Positions 32,883-41,636 of a stretch of 64,000 nucleotides of DNA are shown here, one piece after another. This DNA is from Microbacterium testaceum StLB037. GTDB lineage: Bacteria > Actinomycetota > Actinomycetes > Actinomycetales > Microbacteriaceae. Numbering within the stretch: the stretch's first letter is position 1; every line of letters starts with the position of its first letter. Location of the stretch: positions 62,001 through 126,000 of the forward strand of contig NZ_FNJN01000003.1 of NCBI RefSeq assembly GCF_900104345.1. The letters are read 5' to 3'. The notes below the pieces were generated by a model. The model had not been told where the DNA came from. It saw only the letters and a program-made list of their open reading frames with translations, and searched no databases. The position numbers and the translations under genes are program-made.

Positions 32883-35042
32883 ATGCTGGAAGAAGAAGCC
32901 CGCACCTCGGCCCTCCCGCACACGAGCCCGGCCGCCGAAGCGGTGACTCCGCGCATCGCCTCTCCCGGCCCGGTCGCGAGCCCCGGCCCGGTTGCCAGCC
33001 CGGGTCCCGTTGCCAGCCCGGGTCCCGTTGCCAGCCCGGGTCCCGTCGCCAACCCCGGTCCGGTTGCCACTCCCGGTCCAGTCACGAGCTCCTCCGCGCC
33101 CGCCGTCCCGGCATCCGCGCCCGCCGACGCGGCCCCCGTCGTCGACCCGTCCCACGCGACCGCGCCCGTCGCCGACGAACCGGCGCCCGGGGCGATTCCC
33201 GACCCTGCTCTCGACGGGGTCGAGCCGCACTTCGGCTCCTTCGCCGCCGAGCACCTCTCGCCGTCGTTCCCGCAGCGCGCGCCGTGGGGAACCGCGCAGC
33301 GCCTGCGCGCCTGGCAGGCCGAGGCGCTGGATCAGTACTTCGGCTCCGACGGGCCCGACGGCGTCGGCAAGGGTCCGCGCGACTTCCTCGCGGCGGCCAC
33401 CCCGGGCGCCGGTAAGACGACCTTCGCCCTTCGTCTCGCGTCCGAGCTCATGCGTCGTCGCGTGGTCGACCGCATCGTCGTCGTCGCCCCCACCGAGCAC
33501 CTCAAGACCCAGTGGGCCGAGGCGGCCGCGCGTGTCGGCATCCGGCTCGATCCGTTCTTCTCCAACCGGCACGCCACGCCCTCGCGGCAGTACCACGGCG
33601 TCGCGGTCACGTACGCGCAGGTCGCGGTGAAGGCCGAGGTGCACCAGCGCCTCACCATGGATGCCCGGACCCTCGTGATCCTCGACGAGGTGCACCACGG
33701 TGGCGACGCGCTCAGCTGGGGCGACGCCCTGCGCGAGGCCTACAACCGCGCGACGCGCCGCCTGCTGCTGTCGGGAACCCCGTTCCGCAGCGACACCGCG
33801 CCCATCCCGTTCGTGGAGTACCACCCGAACTCGAAGGGCATCCGCCTCTCGCGCACCGACTACGCCTACGGCTACCGCCGTGCCCTCGACGACGGGGTCG
33901 TGCGCCCCGTCTTCTTCCTCGTCTATGCCGGTCAGATGCGCTGGCGCACCAAGGCGGGCGAGGAGATGGAGGCCCAGCTCGGCCAGGACAACACCAAGGA
34001 CATCACCTCGCAGGCCTGGCGCACGGCGCTCGATCCGAACGGCGACTGGATCCCCGCGGTCCTGCGCTCCGCCGACCGCCGCCTCACCGAGGTACGCGAG
34101 ACGGTTCCGGATGCCGGTGGCCTGGTCATCGCGACGGATCAGACCGCCGCGCGCGCCTACGCCGCCATCCTCGAGGACATCAGCGGTGAGAAGGTCACCA
34201 TCGTGCTCTCGGACGAGGCCGAAGCATCGGGACGCATCGAGACGTTCTCGAAGGGCACGAGCCGCTGGATGGTCGCCGTGCGCATGGTGTCCGAGGGCGT
34301 CGACGTCCCGCGCCTCGCCGTCGGCGTGTACGCCACGAGCGCGTCGACGCCGCTGTTCTTCGCCCAGGCCATCGGCCGTTTCGTGCGCGCACGCCGCCGC
34401 GGTGAGACCGCGAGCGTGTTCCTGCCGAACGTCCCGCAGCTGCTCGCCCTCGCCGGCGAGATGGAGGCGCAGCGCGACCACGCCCTCGACCGTGACAGCG
34501 ACGCGGAAGACCAGTGGAACGCCGAAGAAGACATGATGGATGCCGCCGAGCGAGAGGACAAAGCCTCCGACGCGCTCGAGCAGGAATTCGAGTACCAGGC
34601 GCTCGGCTCGCTCGCGCACTTCGACCGCGTGCTGTTCGACGGGCAGGAGTTCGGCCAGCTCGCGGTTCCGGGAACCATCGAGGAGGAGGAGTTCCTCGGC
34701 ATCCCGGGTCTTCTCGAACCCGAACAGGTGCACGAGGTGCTCATGTCGCGGGCGACGCGGCAGTCGCGCCACCGCTCCACCCGCGAGGCGACCGAGAAGG
34801 AGAGCGGTGAGCCGCCCTCGGTCGACGACGGCGGGCTCCCGGCGCCTCTGCACCGCACCCTCAAGGAGCAGCGCCAGTTGCTCAACACGATGGTCGGTCT
34901 GTACGCCCGCCAGAGCGGCGAGCCGCACGGCCTGGTGCACGCCGAGCTCCGCCGCATCTGCGGCGGCCCCGCCGTCTCGCACGCGACGGTCGCGCAGCTG
35001 CAGGCGCGCATCGACGTGCTGCGCAAGCGCGTGCACTCCTGA
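32883..35042 (+). CDS. DEAD/DEAH box helicase (superfamily 2) with a repetitive N-terminus
   Basis: 719 residues. The SF2 core has Walker A ATPGAGKTTF, motif II ILDEVHHGGD, motif III LLLSGTPF and the C-terminal helicase motif QAIGRFVRARRRGE. Before it, residues 27-68 are seven imperfect repeats of the hexapeptide S-P-G-P-V-A, followed by an Ala/Pro linker to about residue 110. The C-terminal 200 residues are acidic with a predicted helical region (QLQARIDVLRKR). The core resembles restriction-type or XPB-like helicases, but no nuclease or methylase gene is adjacent. DNA or RNA substrate unknown. ATG 32883 follows GGAGG. Confidence 0.83.
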   Translation: MLEEEARTSALPHTSPAAEAVTPRIASPGPVASPGPVASPGPVASPGPVASPGPVANPGPVATPGPVTSSSAPAVPASAPADAAPVVDPSHATAPVADEPAPGAIPDPALDGVEPHFGSFAAEHLSPSFPQRAPWGTAQRLRAWQAEALDQYFGSDGPDGVGKGPRDFLAAATPGAGKTTFALRLASELMRRRVVDRIVVVAPTEHLKTQWAEAAARVGIRLDPFFSNRHATPSRQYHGVAVTYAQVAVKAEVHQRLTMDARTLVILDEVHHGGDALSWGDALREAYNRATRRLLLSGTPFRSDTAPIPFVEYHPNSKGIRLSRTDYAYGYRRALDDGVVRPVFFLVYAGQMRWRTKAGEEMEAQLGQDNTKDITSQAWRTALDPNGDWIPAVLRSADRRLTEVRETVPDAGGLVIATDQTAARAYAAILEDISGEKVTIVLSDEAEASGRIETFSKGTSRWMVAVRMVSEGVDVPRLAVGVYATSASTPLFFAQAIGRFVRARRRGETASVFLPNVPQLLALAGEMEAQRDHALDRDSDAEDQWNAEEDMMDAAEREDKASDALEQEFEYQALGSLAHFDRVLFDGQEFGQLAVPGTIEEEEFLGIPGLLEPEQVHEVLMSRATRQSRHRSTREATEKESGEPPSVDDGGLPAPLHRTLKEQRQLLNTMVGLYARQSGEPHGLVHAELRRICGGPAVSHATVAQLQARIDVLRKRVHS
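32961..33086 (+). repeat. 18-bp in-frame tandem repeat (seven units) in the helicase gene
   Basis: Seven units of 18 bp encode S-P-G-P-V-A (last two N-P-G-P-V-A and T-P-G-P-V-T). Three middle units are almost identical at DNA level (AGCCCGGGTCCCGTTGCC), which points to recent slippage. Copy changes would keep the frame and only lengthen the Pro-rich tail. Confidence 0.85.
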
Positions 35043-35108
35043 CCCGGATCCGGAACGGCTCGGCCCCGCCCCGCCTCCCCGCCGCCCGCGACCCCCGGTT
35101 TCGCGACC

Positions 35109-35173
35109 CCGAAATGCTGGCACCGAGCCCTCGGCATCCGCGTCTTTCCGGCCTTCGGGGGGCCGAAATGCTG
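35109..35173. promoter_or_regulatory. Direct repeat CCGAAATGCTG upstream of the VIT1/CCC1 gene
   Basis: CCGAAATGCTG occurs at 35109-35119 and 35163-35173, 54 bp apart, in the 202-bp gap between the helicase stop and the transporter start. An imperfect hairpin (CGGCC...GGCCG) sits beside the second copy. It may be a regulator site for the metal transporter gene or part of the helicase terminator. Confidence 0.4.
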
Positions 35174-35244
35174 TCAGTGTGGGCCGACGCGCCCGAGGGG
35201 GTGAACCCGCCTCACTACGGTGGGGACGACCCGAAGGAGCACCC

Positions 35245-36324
35245 GTGACGACCCCCGCCACACCCACCGCCCGCGATCGCCGCCGCTGGGCGCGCTATCT
35301 CGTCGACGAACGCGCCGAGGCGCGCGTGTACCGCGAGCTCGCCTCGCGCCGCACCGGGGAGGAACGCGACATCCTGCTCGCCCTCGCCGAGGCCGAGGGC
35401 CGCCACGAGCAGCACTGGGTCGATCTCCTCGGCGAAGCGCCCAAGCGCCTGCCCGCGCCGGGCATCGGCACCCGCCTCCTGGCGTGGATGGCCCGCCGCT
35501 TCGGCTCGATCTTCGTGCTCGCCCTCGCGCAGAACGCCGAGGCCCGCTCGCCCTACGCCGACGAGCCCTACGCGACCCCCGCGATGGCCGCCGACGAACG
35601 CGTGCACCACGAAGTCGTCCGCGGTCTCGCCGCGCGCGGGCGCCGACGCCTCTCGGGCACCTTCCGCGCCGCCGTCTTCGGTGCGAACGACGGTCTCGTG
35701 TCGAACCTCGCCCTGGTGATGGGCGTCGGGGCGACCGGCGTGGCCCCCAGCTTCGTGCTCTTCAGCGGTATCGCGGGCCTGCTCGCCGGCGCCCTGTCGA
35801 TGGGCGCGGGGGAGTTCGTCTCGGTGCGGTCGCAGCGCGAGCTGCTCGAAGCCACCGAGGAGAGCGACTTCGCCGACTCCGCTCTTCCTCACCTCGACCT
35901 GGATGCCAACGAGCTCGCGCTCGTCTACCGCACGCGCGGTATGGACCCGGATGCCGCTCTCGACAAGGCCCGCGACGTGGTCACCGCGGCGCAGGCCGGT
36001 ACCGCACCCGCCGCGGCCGCACCGGGGGAGTCGTCGCACGAGGTCGTCGGCAGCGCCTGGGGTGCGGCCCTGTCGAGCTTCCTGTTCTTCGCCTCGGGCG
36101 CGATCATCCCGGTGCTGCCGTGGATCTTCGGCATGGCCGGCTTCCCGGCCGTGGCCCTCGCCCTGGGTCTCGTCGGCATCGCGCTGATCGGGACCGGCGC
36201 CATGGTCGGTCTGCTCTCCGGCGCCTCGCCGATCAAGCGCGGACTCCGCCAGCTCGCGATCGGTTTCGGCGCGGCCGCGGTCACCTACGTGCTGGGTCTG
36301 TTGTTCGGCGTGTCGGCGGGCTGA
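35245..36324 (+). CDS. VIT1/CCC1-family transporter with N-terminal ferritin-like domain
   Basis: 359 residues. Residues 1-135 form a rubrerythrin/ferritin-like helical domain with E and H spaced as metal ligands (DERAEARVYREL, EAEGRHEQHW, DERVHHEVV). Residues about 140-355 are the membrane part, with the family signature FGANDGLVSNLALVMGV, GLLAGALSMGAGEFVSVRSQ and five hydrophobic segments. Such fused proteins export or store iron or manganese. GTG 35245 has GAAGGAG seven bases upstream. Direct repeats before the gene may control it. Confidence 0.9.
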   Translation: MTTPATPTARDRRRWARYLVDERAEARVYRELASRRTGEERDILLALAEAEGRHEQHWVDLLGEAPKRLPAPGIGTRLLAWMARRFGSIFVLALAQNAEARSPYADEPYATPAMAADERVHHEVVRGLAARGRRRLSGTFRAAVFGANDGLVSNLALVMGVGATGVAPSFVLFSGIAGLLAGALSMGAGEFVSVRSQRELLEATEESDFADSALPHLDLDANELALVYRTRGMDPDAALDKARDVVTAAQAGTAPAAAAPGESSHEVVGSAWGAALSSFLFFASGAIIPVLPWIFGMAGFPAVALALGLVGIALIGTGAMVGLLSGASPIKRGLRQLAIGFGAAAVTYVLGLLFGVSAG

Positions 36325-36464
36325 CGCGCGAGCATGCATCGCGCGCCGGCGCGGTGCCGGGCGCGGTTCAGGCCTTGTGCGGCCGGGCCGGGCCGGGGCA
36401 CGGCGGGCGGATGGGCCGGTGCGCCGCGGAAGGCGGGGGAGCCGCGCACGGCCGGGCCCGGCAA

Positions 36465-36490
36465 CCGCGCGCGCCGCGCCGCGCGCGCGG
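36465..36490 (-). terminator. GC-rich hairpin after the 2-oxoglutarate oxygenase gene
   Basis: CCGCGCGCGC (36465-36474) and GCGCGCGCGG (36481-36490) form a perfect 10-bp stem with a 6-nt loop. It ends 4 bp from the stop codon of the minus-strand oxygenase gene, without a T-run. The remaining sequence back to 36325 is very GC-rich and shows nothing else. Confidence 0.55.
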
Positions 36491-36493
36491 CCG

Positions 36494-37540
36494 TCAGCCC
36501 CGGCTCGCCGCGGCGACGCGCGCCGCTTCGCGTTCCGCGCTGACGTTCTTGCGTCCCGCACGTGATCCGGCGAGCTTCGCGGCGATGTGCTCGCTCACCG
36601 TCACGGGGTCGTACAGCGCGGGAGAGTCGGCCGAGACGAAGTGCGGCAGCGGGGCGATCACCGCGTCGGCGTTGCCGTCGTGGAAGAACGCCGCCGAGCG
36701 GCGGCGCTCGATCGTTCCGTCGATCACGGGCGGCTTCACCCGGTGCAGGGTCGACATCCACCGGTCGTTGGTCAGGCGGGCCGCGACGTCGCCGAGGTTG
36801 ACGAGCAGTGCCCCGCGGGCGGGCGAGACGTCGTTCCACGAGCCGTCGAGCCCGAGGACCTGGAGACCCGCGACCTGATCGGCCCACAGGACGGTGACCA
36901 GACCGAAGTCGGTGTGCTCGCCCATCCCCGTGAGCTCGGCGCCGAGCTCGATCTCTCCGGGCGGAAGGGCGTAGTTGTTCAGGCGCAGCACGTCGATCGA
37001 GTGATCCGTGACGTCGTCGAAGAAGTCGTCGCGCACGCGCAGGGCGGCCGCGAAGATGCGTGTGAGGGTATGGGCGACGCGCCGGGCCTCGTCGTAGTAC
37101 GAGCGGACCGACGGCTCGAAGACCCTCGTCTCGCGGGGCCAGGTGTTCTCGGCGTAGTCGGCGGCCGTCGCCGTGCTGCCGGGGTACTCGGCGGCCGAGG
37201 CGCCCACGTTGAACGCCTCGAAGAAGTCGTTCATACGCGTCACCGGGTCCACGCCGAGGCTGTAGCTCAGCGACTCGCTCTTGGGCGGGCTGTAGCCGCG
37301 GTTCTCGGACGCGGGTCGCACGTACGCCTTCTTCGCCTCGAGGGGCAGGGCGAAGAACTCGTCGAGCGCGTCTTCGAGATCATGCATCACGGCATCCGGG
37401 ATGCCGTGCCCCACCACTTGCATGAAGCCCACGGTGCGACAGGCGTGGTCGACGGCGGCGACCACGGCCGCTCGCGCGTCGGGGGAGCCGGGACCCACCC
37501 AGGCGGACATGTCGATCGTCGGGACGGAGAATGCGGGCAT
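36494..37540 (-). CDS. Isopenicillin N synthase-family 2-oxoglutarate/Fe(II) oxygenase
   Basis: A 348-residue non-heme iron oxygenase. The iron triad is HTD in MGEHTDFGLVTVLW with a distal His in WMSTLHRVKPP, and RRRSAAFF gives the Arg-x-Ser that binds 2-oxoglutarate. The N-terminus (GFMQVVGHGIPDAV) is the DIOX_N domain. Length and motifs match the family of plant-type and bacterial dioxygenases that hydroxylate or desaturate small molecules. Isopenicillin N synthase itself lacks the 2-oxoglutarate need, so that name only marks homology. It lies beside the lanthipeptide locus, but no domain feature ties it to peptide modification. Confidence 0.87.
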   Translation of the reverse strand: MPAFSVPTIDMSAWVGPGSPDARAAVVAAVDHACRTVGFMQVVGHGIPDAVMHDLEDALDEFFALPLEAKKAYVRPASENRGYSPPKSESLSYSLGVDPVTRMNDFFEAFNVGASAAEYPGSTATAADYAENTWPRETRVFEPSVRSYYDEARRVAHTLTRIFAAALRVRDDFFDDVTDHSIDVLRLNNYALPPGEIELGAELTGMGEHTDFGLVTVLWADQVAGLQVLGLDGSWNDVSPARGALLVNLGDVAARLTNDRWMSTLHRVKPPVIDGTIERRRSAAFFHDGNADAVIAPLPHFVSADSPALYDPVTVSEHIAAKLAGSRAGRKNVSAEREAARVAAASRG

Positions 37541-37629
37541 GCTCCGACGCTAAGCGGCCGATGTCACGCTCGTATTACCGCGGGGTCACGGGATGCGCGA
37601 CGGCACCGGCATCCCGGCATCCCGGACCG

Positions 37630-38337
37630 TCACTCCCGATCGGCGGGGCCGTGTCCACGGTGGCCGCAGGAGTCGAGCGATCCCAGCTCGACGAGGTTGT
37701 TCGTGATGGCGTAGATCAAGACCTGCACGCGATCTCGCACCCCCCACTTCGACATCACGCGACCGAGGTTCGCCTTGACCGTCGGCTCGGCGAGATGCAG
37801 TTCCCGCGCGATCTCGGCGTTCGAGCGGCCGTGGGCGATGGCCTTCACGATCGAGAGCTCGCGCGGGGTGAGGGGCTCGGGGCGTGCGACCGTGACCGAT
37901 TCCTCAGCGGGGTTGTCGCGGAGGGAGAGGATCAGGTCTCGCGTGAGGCGCGGCGACATCGCCGAACGCCCTGCGGCCACTTCTCTGATGGCGTTCAGGA
38001 TGTCGTCGGGATCGGTGTCCTTCACCAGATAGCCGGATGCTCCGGCCCGCAGGGCGGGTACCACGTGCCGCTCCGTCGAGAAGGTGGTGACAGCCAGCAC
38101 TCGGACCTCGGAGGTGACACGCATGATGCGACGGGTCGCTTCGATGCCCGATACCCGCGGCATCTGCAGATCCATGAGGACCACGTCGGGAAGCAATTGT
38201 GCGGCGAGGGCGACCGCTTCGTCGCCGTCCGTGGCTTCCCCGACGACCTCCATGTCACCGCTCGTGTCGACGAAGATTCGCAGCGCGTGGCGGACGAGCT
38301 TCTCGTCGTCGGCGATGAGCACTCGGATCGCTTGCAT
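37630..38337 (-). CDS. NarL/LuxR-type response regulator next to the lanthipeptide locus
   Basis: 235 residues. The receiver domain (1-120) has the acidic pair D10/D11 in LIADDEKLV, phosphoacceptor D56 in VVLMDLQMP, and the Lys in LVKDTDPDD. The C-terminal LuxR helix-turn-helix is LTPRELSIVKAIAHGRSNAE, then IARELHLAEPTVKANLGRVM. Its kinase partner is encoded divergently at 38591. With the lanthipeptide operon ending 13 bp from that kinase gene, this pair is the likely regulator of peptide production, as NisRK is for nisin, though those are OmpR-type. ATG 38337 was chosen as the start of the receiver fold. Confidence 0.9.
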   Translation of the reverse strand: MQAIRVLIADDEKLVRHALRIFVDTSGDMEVVGEATDGDEAVALAAQLLPDVVLMDLQMPRVSGIEATRRIMRVTSEVRVLAVTTFSTERHVVPALRAGASGYLVKDTDPDDILNAIREVAAGRSAMSPRLTRDLILSLRDNPAEESVTVARPEPLTPRELSIVKAIAHGRSNAEIARELHLAEPTVKANLGRVMSKWGVRDRVQVLIYAITNNLVELGSLDSCGHRGHGPADRE

Positions 38338-38373
38338 TTCGACCACTCTAGACGGCGGGCCCGCGGCCGAGAC

Positions 38374-38401
38374 GATACGAAAGTATCCCTCTCGGTATCC
38401 C
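38374..38401. promoter_or_regulatory. Repeat cluster in the divergent response regulator/peptide promoter region
   Basis: GATACGAAAGTATC (38374-38387) is an inverted repeat with 5-bp arms. It overlaps a direct repeat GTATCCC at 38383-38389 and 38395-38401, 12 bp apart. The site lies 37-64 bp upstream of the regulator start and would suit autoregulation. Confidence 0.45.
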
Positions 38402-38467
38402 TTCGTCTGCGGCGCGATCGGGGCTGCTCGGCGAGTGTGGACGGGGCATTCGCACCGAGGAGGAACC

Positions 38468-38560
38468 ATGTTCGACGTCTTCACCCTGTTCGCTTCGCAC
38501 GTGGCCCCGGCCGGGCCGATCATGACGGAGCTCTGCAGGTTCTTGCGTATCTGCGCCTGA
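38468..38560 (+). CDS. Small 30-residue peptide gene between response regulator and kinase genes
   Basis: ATG 38468 has the best ribosome binding site of this locus (CCGAGGAGGAACC just before it) and encodes 30 residues: M-F-D-V-F-T-L-F-A-S at the start and ELCRFLRICA at the end. It has a hydrophobic N-terminal half, a central Pro/Gly turn and two Cys near the C-terminus. It ends 30 bp before the kinase GTG. It could be a signal peptide sensed by the kinase, a third ribosomal peptide substrate, or a leader that controls kinase translation. No family recognised. Confidence 0.55.
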   Translation: MFDVFTLFASHVAPAGPIMTELCRFLRICA

Positions 38561-38590
38561 TCCGTCGATCGGAGCGGTCATGATGGGACG

Positions 38591-39769
38591 GTGAACACCA
38601 CTGCACCGGGCGCGTCCCACGATCGTGCGCGGTCACCGGCAGAGAGGGTCTCCGGGTTCACGCGTCTTCCTCGACGGGGGCGCAACGCCCTGCTCGTCCT
38701 GCTGGGGCTCGTCCTGGTCGTCGATGTCTCCCTCTACCTGAGCGAACCGGACCAGACGTGGCGGAGCATCGCGCTCGGTCTCGCGGCCACGCTCGCCACC
38801 GCGCTCTTCGCCTGGTGGCCGCCGGCGGCGGTCGTGATGTTGTCGCTGACCGCCCTCCTGGAGACCGCGACGAACGAGGGCGGACCGCAGCTGCTCCATC
38901 TCGTGGTCGTCGCCGGCCTGGTCGTCTACACCTGTCCCGGGTGGTTCATCGGCGCCTATGTCGTGTGCACCGTCGCCCTCGCGGGACTCACGGCGACGGT
39001 TCCGGGTGCTTTCTCGAGTGCGGCTCTGCCCGTGCTGGCCATGGTGATGGTCGTGTCCGCCGGCATCGGTTGGGCGTTGCGCACAGCCCACCGACGCGTG
39101 CGTCGGTTCGCCAGAGACATCGAGCAGCTCGAGCAGGCGCGCCGGGAGGCGATCCACGTCGAACGCGAGCGGATCGCCGACGAGCTGCACGACATCATCG
39201 CCCACGACGTCACGCTGGTGTCGATGCACGCCCGGGTGCTCGAACGTGTCGACGATCAGGCCCTGCGCGAACAGTCCATCAGAGCCATCCGCTCCAGTGC
39301 GGACCAGGCTCTCGCCGATATCCGGCGGATGCTGCGTATCGTCCGTGACGACCGGCCGGGCACCCCGGCGGATCACGGCGCTCACGCCAGCGTGGCGAGT
39401 GCTCTCGACGAGGTCACGTCGGCCCTGCGTCGTCTGGGCGCCCAGGTGACCGTGCGCGCGCGCCTCGCGGCGGAGATGTCGGCTGCGATCGAGCAGACGA
39501 TCGTTCACGTCCTCCGAGAGGGCGCCACCAACATCGCGAAGCATGGTGCGGGGGCTCCTGTGGTGTCCGTCGTCGTCGAGACCGTCGACGACGAGATCCG
39601 CGTCGAGCTGACGAACACCGTCGGTGACGTCGCACGAGCGCCGTACGTGCCATCGTCCGGATACGGTCTGGATCGGTTGCGCGAGCGGGTCACGCTCCTC
39701 GATGGTCAGCTCGTGTCCGAGTCGCGCTCGGGGTCCTGGGTTCTCCGCGTCCACCTCCCGCTCCGGTGA
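38591..39769 (+). CDS. Sensor histidine kinase, HisKA_3 type
   Basis: 392 residues. Residues about 28-155 contain four to five hydrophobic segments with very short loops, so the sensor is membrane-embedded. A coiled linker (RRFARDIEQLEQARREAIHV) leads to the HisKA_3 box ADELHDIIAHDVTLV with phosphorylated H200. The HATPase has LREGATNIAKHG (N box) and SGYGLDRLRERVTLLDGQL (G box). It is the partner of the NarL-type regulator encoded divergently. GTG 38591 lacks a strong ribosome binding site, so translation may depend on the 30-codon ORF just upstream. It converges with the last gene of the lanthipeptide operon. Confidence 0.88.
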   Translation: MNTTAPGASHDRARSPAERVSGFTRLPRRGRNALLVLLGLVLVVDVSLYLSEPDQTWRSIALGLAATLATALFAWWPPAAVVMLSLTALLETATNEGGPQLLHLVVVAGLVVYTCPGWFIGAYVVCTVALAGLTATVPGAFSSAALPVLAMVMVVSAGIGWALRTAHRRVRRFARDIEQLEQARREAIHVERERIADELHDIIAHDVTLVSMHARVLERVDDQALREQSIRAIRSSADQALADIRRMLRIVRDDRPGTPADHGAHASVASALDEVTSALRRLGAQVTVRARLAAEMSAAIEQTIVHVLREGATNIAKHGAGAPVVSVVVETVDDEIRVELTNTVGDVARAPYVPSSGYGLDRLRERVTLLDGQLVSESRSGSWVLRVHLPLR

Positions 39770-39782
39770 GGCTGTCGCGCCT

Positions 39783-41636
39783 TCACCGACGTCCGACCTC
39801 ACGAAACCGGTCCGTGAAGGGGACGGCCGATACGGGAGCTCCCTCGGATGCCGCATTGGTCCGCAGTCGCCGGTACATCGAGGCGTACCCCGTCGAGCAG
39901 GAGAGCAGCACGTCGTGGGGCGCCGGTCCGTGGACCGTTCCGTGCTCGGCATCCACGTAGACGATCCTGTCGGCCGCATGGATCGCGGCGAGGCTGTGCG
40001 AGATCAGGATCGTCGTCATCCGCCCACGTCGCTCCTCGATGGCGCGGAGGACGGCGTGCTCACCTTCGGCGTCGAGGGATGCCGCGGGCTCGTCCGCCAG
40101 GAGCACGGACGGGGCGCCGCGAAACGCTCGCGCGAACGCGAGACGTTGCCACTGGCCGATGGACAGTTGCTCCGCCCCGGCGAACCGGCGACCGAGGCGG
40201 GTGTTCCATCCCCGTGACAGAGACCGCACGTGGTCGTCCATCTCCACCGATCGCAGCGCCTCCCGCACGGCGATCTGATCGTCGAACTGTTCGATTCGTC
40301 CGAACGCCACGTTGTCGTATGCGGGCAGTTCGTACTTCACGTAGTCCTGGAAGACCACGCCGATGGACGCATTCAGCTCAGCGCTGTCGAACTCGTCCGC
40401 GGGGGCGCCGTCGAATCGCACCGCCCCGCCCGTGGGTGCGTATACCCCGGCCACCAGCTTCAGCAGGGTGGACTTCCCGCTGCCGTTCGCTCCGACGACC
40501 ACCGAGCAGAGGCCGGCGGGAAAGACCACGTCGACGTCGCTCAACACCACGCGATCGGTCCCGGGGTACGTGAAGCTCACGGCCTCGCAGTGGATCTCGG
40601 GAGCCTGCCCGAGGGCTCGGTGCGAGGTCGGGGCGGCGTGGGGACGCGACGCCGAATCGAGGTACCCGAAGACGTTGCCCGCATAGAGCGAGCTCTGGTA
40701 CACCGCAGCGATCCCCCCGAGGGTGGAGAGAGTGATGCCGTACAGGGTGTTCATCCCCTGAACGAATCCGGTGAGCACGCCGAGGCTGTTCCCGGCGGGA
40801 TCGTGTGCAACGGCCACCACCACGAGGCCCAATGCGACGCAGGTGAGGACGATGCCGAAGACGTCCGCACTCGCCACGGCGAGGTGGTTCTTCCGCAATG
40901 CTGCCGCGTCCTGCTGCAGGAGATCTTCGAGCACACGGCGGAACCGCCCTCGCAGAACGTCCCCGAGGCGATAGTGCGCGATCTCCTTGTGAGAGTGATC
41001 GCTCATCGTGAGCGCTTGCAGGTAGGCCGAGAAACGTCGCCGTTCGGACTGGCGGATGTCGAGATCCCATCGCTTGCGTCCGTACACCGCGGCCGCGATG
41101 GCCCCCGGAACGGGGGAGACCAGGATGAGAAGAGCGGCGATCGGCATCCAGGCGATCAACGCTCCCGCCACCGCGGCGATCGACACGACCGACGCGACGA
41201 GTTCGACGGCGTCGCCGGGGAGGGCCGACACGCGTCCGGACTGCACCTCCTGCAGCGCGCGTTTCGCACGGTTGTAATGATCAGCGTCCTCGTAGTCGCA
41301 CTGCGACATCGACAGTCCCGCGCCCATGGTGTCGTCGGCGAGACGTTGCCGCACCTGCAATTCGGCGCGCGACAGCACATATTGCGCGACAGCGGTCATC
41401 CCGCGCCCGATCACCTGCGCGGCCAGAAGGGCCGCCAGCGGCGCACCGACGGTGAGCAGCGCCCGATCCGCGGAGACGGCGCCGGTGAGCAAGCCGGCGG
41501 CGGCATTCACGACGGCGGCGGTGAACAGGACCTGCGCGCCCGGGACGAGAGCAGCGATCCAGCTCACGACCGCTCCGATCGAATGGCGCAGGGGGTCCAG
41601 ACGCCAGACGCGCCATACCCGTCCGATGGGCTTCAC
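39783..41636 (-). CDS. lanT: Lanthipeptide ABC exporter of cassette 1 (LanT-type)
   Basis: A 617-residue fused membrane/ATPase ABC half-transporter without an N-terminal C39 peptidase, as in class I LanT proteins. Six membrane segments lie in about 15-330. Walker A is GANGSGKST, the signature EQLSIGQWQRLAFARA (LSIGQ in place of LSGGQ) and Walker B VLLADEPAASLD. It would export the modified peptide with its leader. GTG 41636 overlaps the LanB stop (GTGA). Last gene of the operon. Its exporter sequence is clearly different from that of cassette 2, so each may serve its own peptide. Confidence 0.87.
   Translation of the reverse strand: MKPIGRVWRVWRLDPLRHSIGAVVSWIAALVPGAQVLFTAAVVNAAAGLLTGAVSADRALLTVGAPLAALLAAQVIGRGMTAVAQYVLSRAELQVRQRLADDTMGAGLSMSQCDYEDADHYNRAKRALQEVQSGRVSALPGDAVELVASVVSIAAVAGALIAWMPIAALLILVSPVPGAIAAAVYGRKRWDLDIRQSERRRFSAYLQALTMSDHSHKEIAHYRLGDVLRGRFRRVLEDLLQQDAAALRKNHLAVASADVFGIVLTCVALGLVVVAVAHDPAGNSLGVLTGFVQGMNTLYGITLSTLGGIAAVYQSSLYAGNVFGYLDSASRPHAAPTSHRALGQAPEIHCEAVSFTYPGTDRVVLSDVDVVFPAGLCSVVVGANGSGKSTLLKLVAGVYAPTGGAVRFDGAPADEFDSAELNASIGVVFQDYVKYELPAYDNVAFGRIEQFDDQIAVREALRSVEMDDHVRSLSRGWNTRLGRRFAGAEQLSIGQWQRLAFARAFRGAPSVLLADEPAASLDAEGEHAVLRAIEERRGRMTTILISHSLAAIHAADRIVYVDAEHGTVHGPAPHDVLLSCSTGYASMYRRLRTNAASEGAPVSAVPFTDRFREVGRR

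Noticed and set aside
36494-37540. 2-oxoglutarate oxygenase as a tailoring enzyme of the lanthipeptides
   Set aside because: It is outside the operon, separated by the response regulator gene, and its sequence is that of a general small-molecule dioxygenase. The link is not supported.
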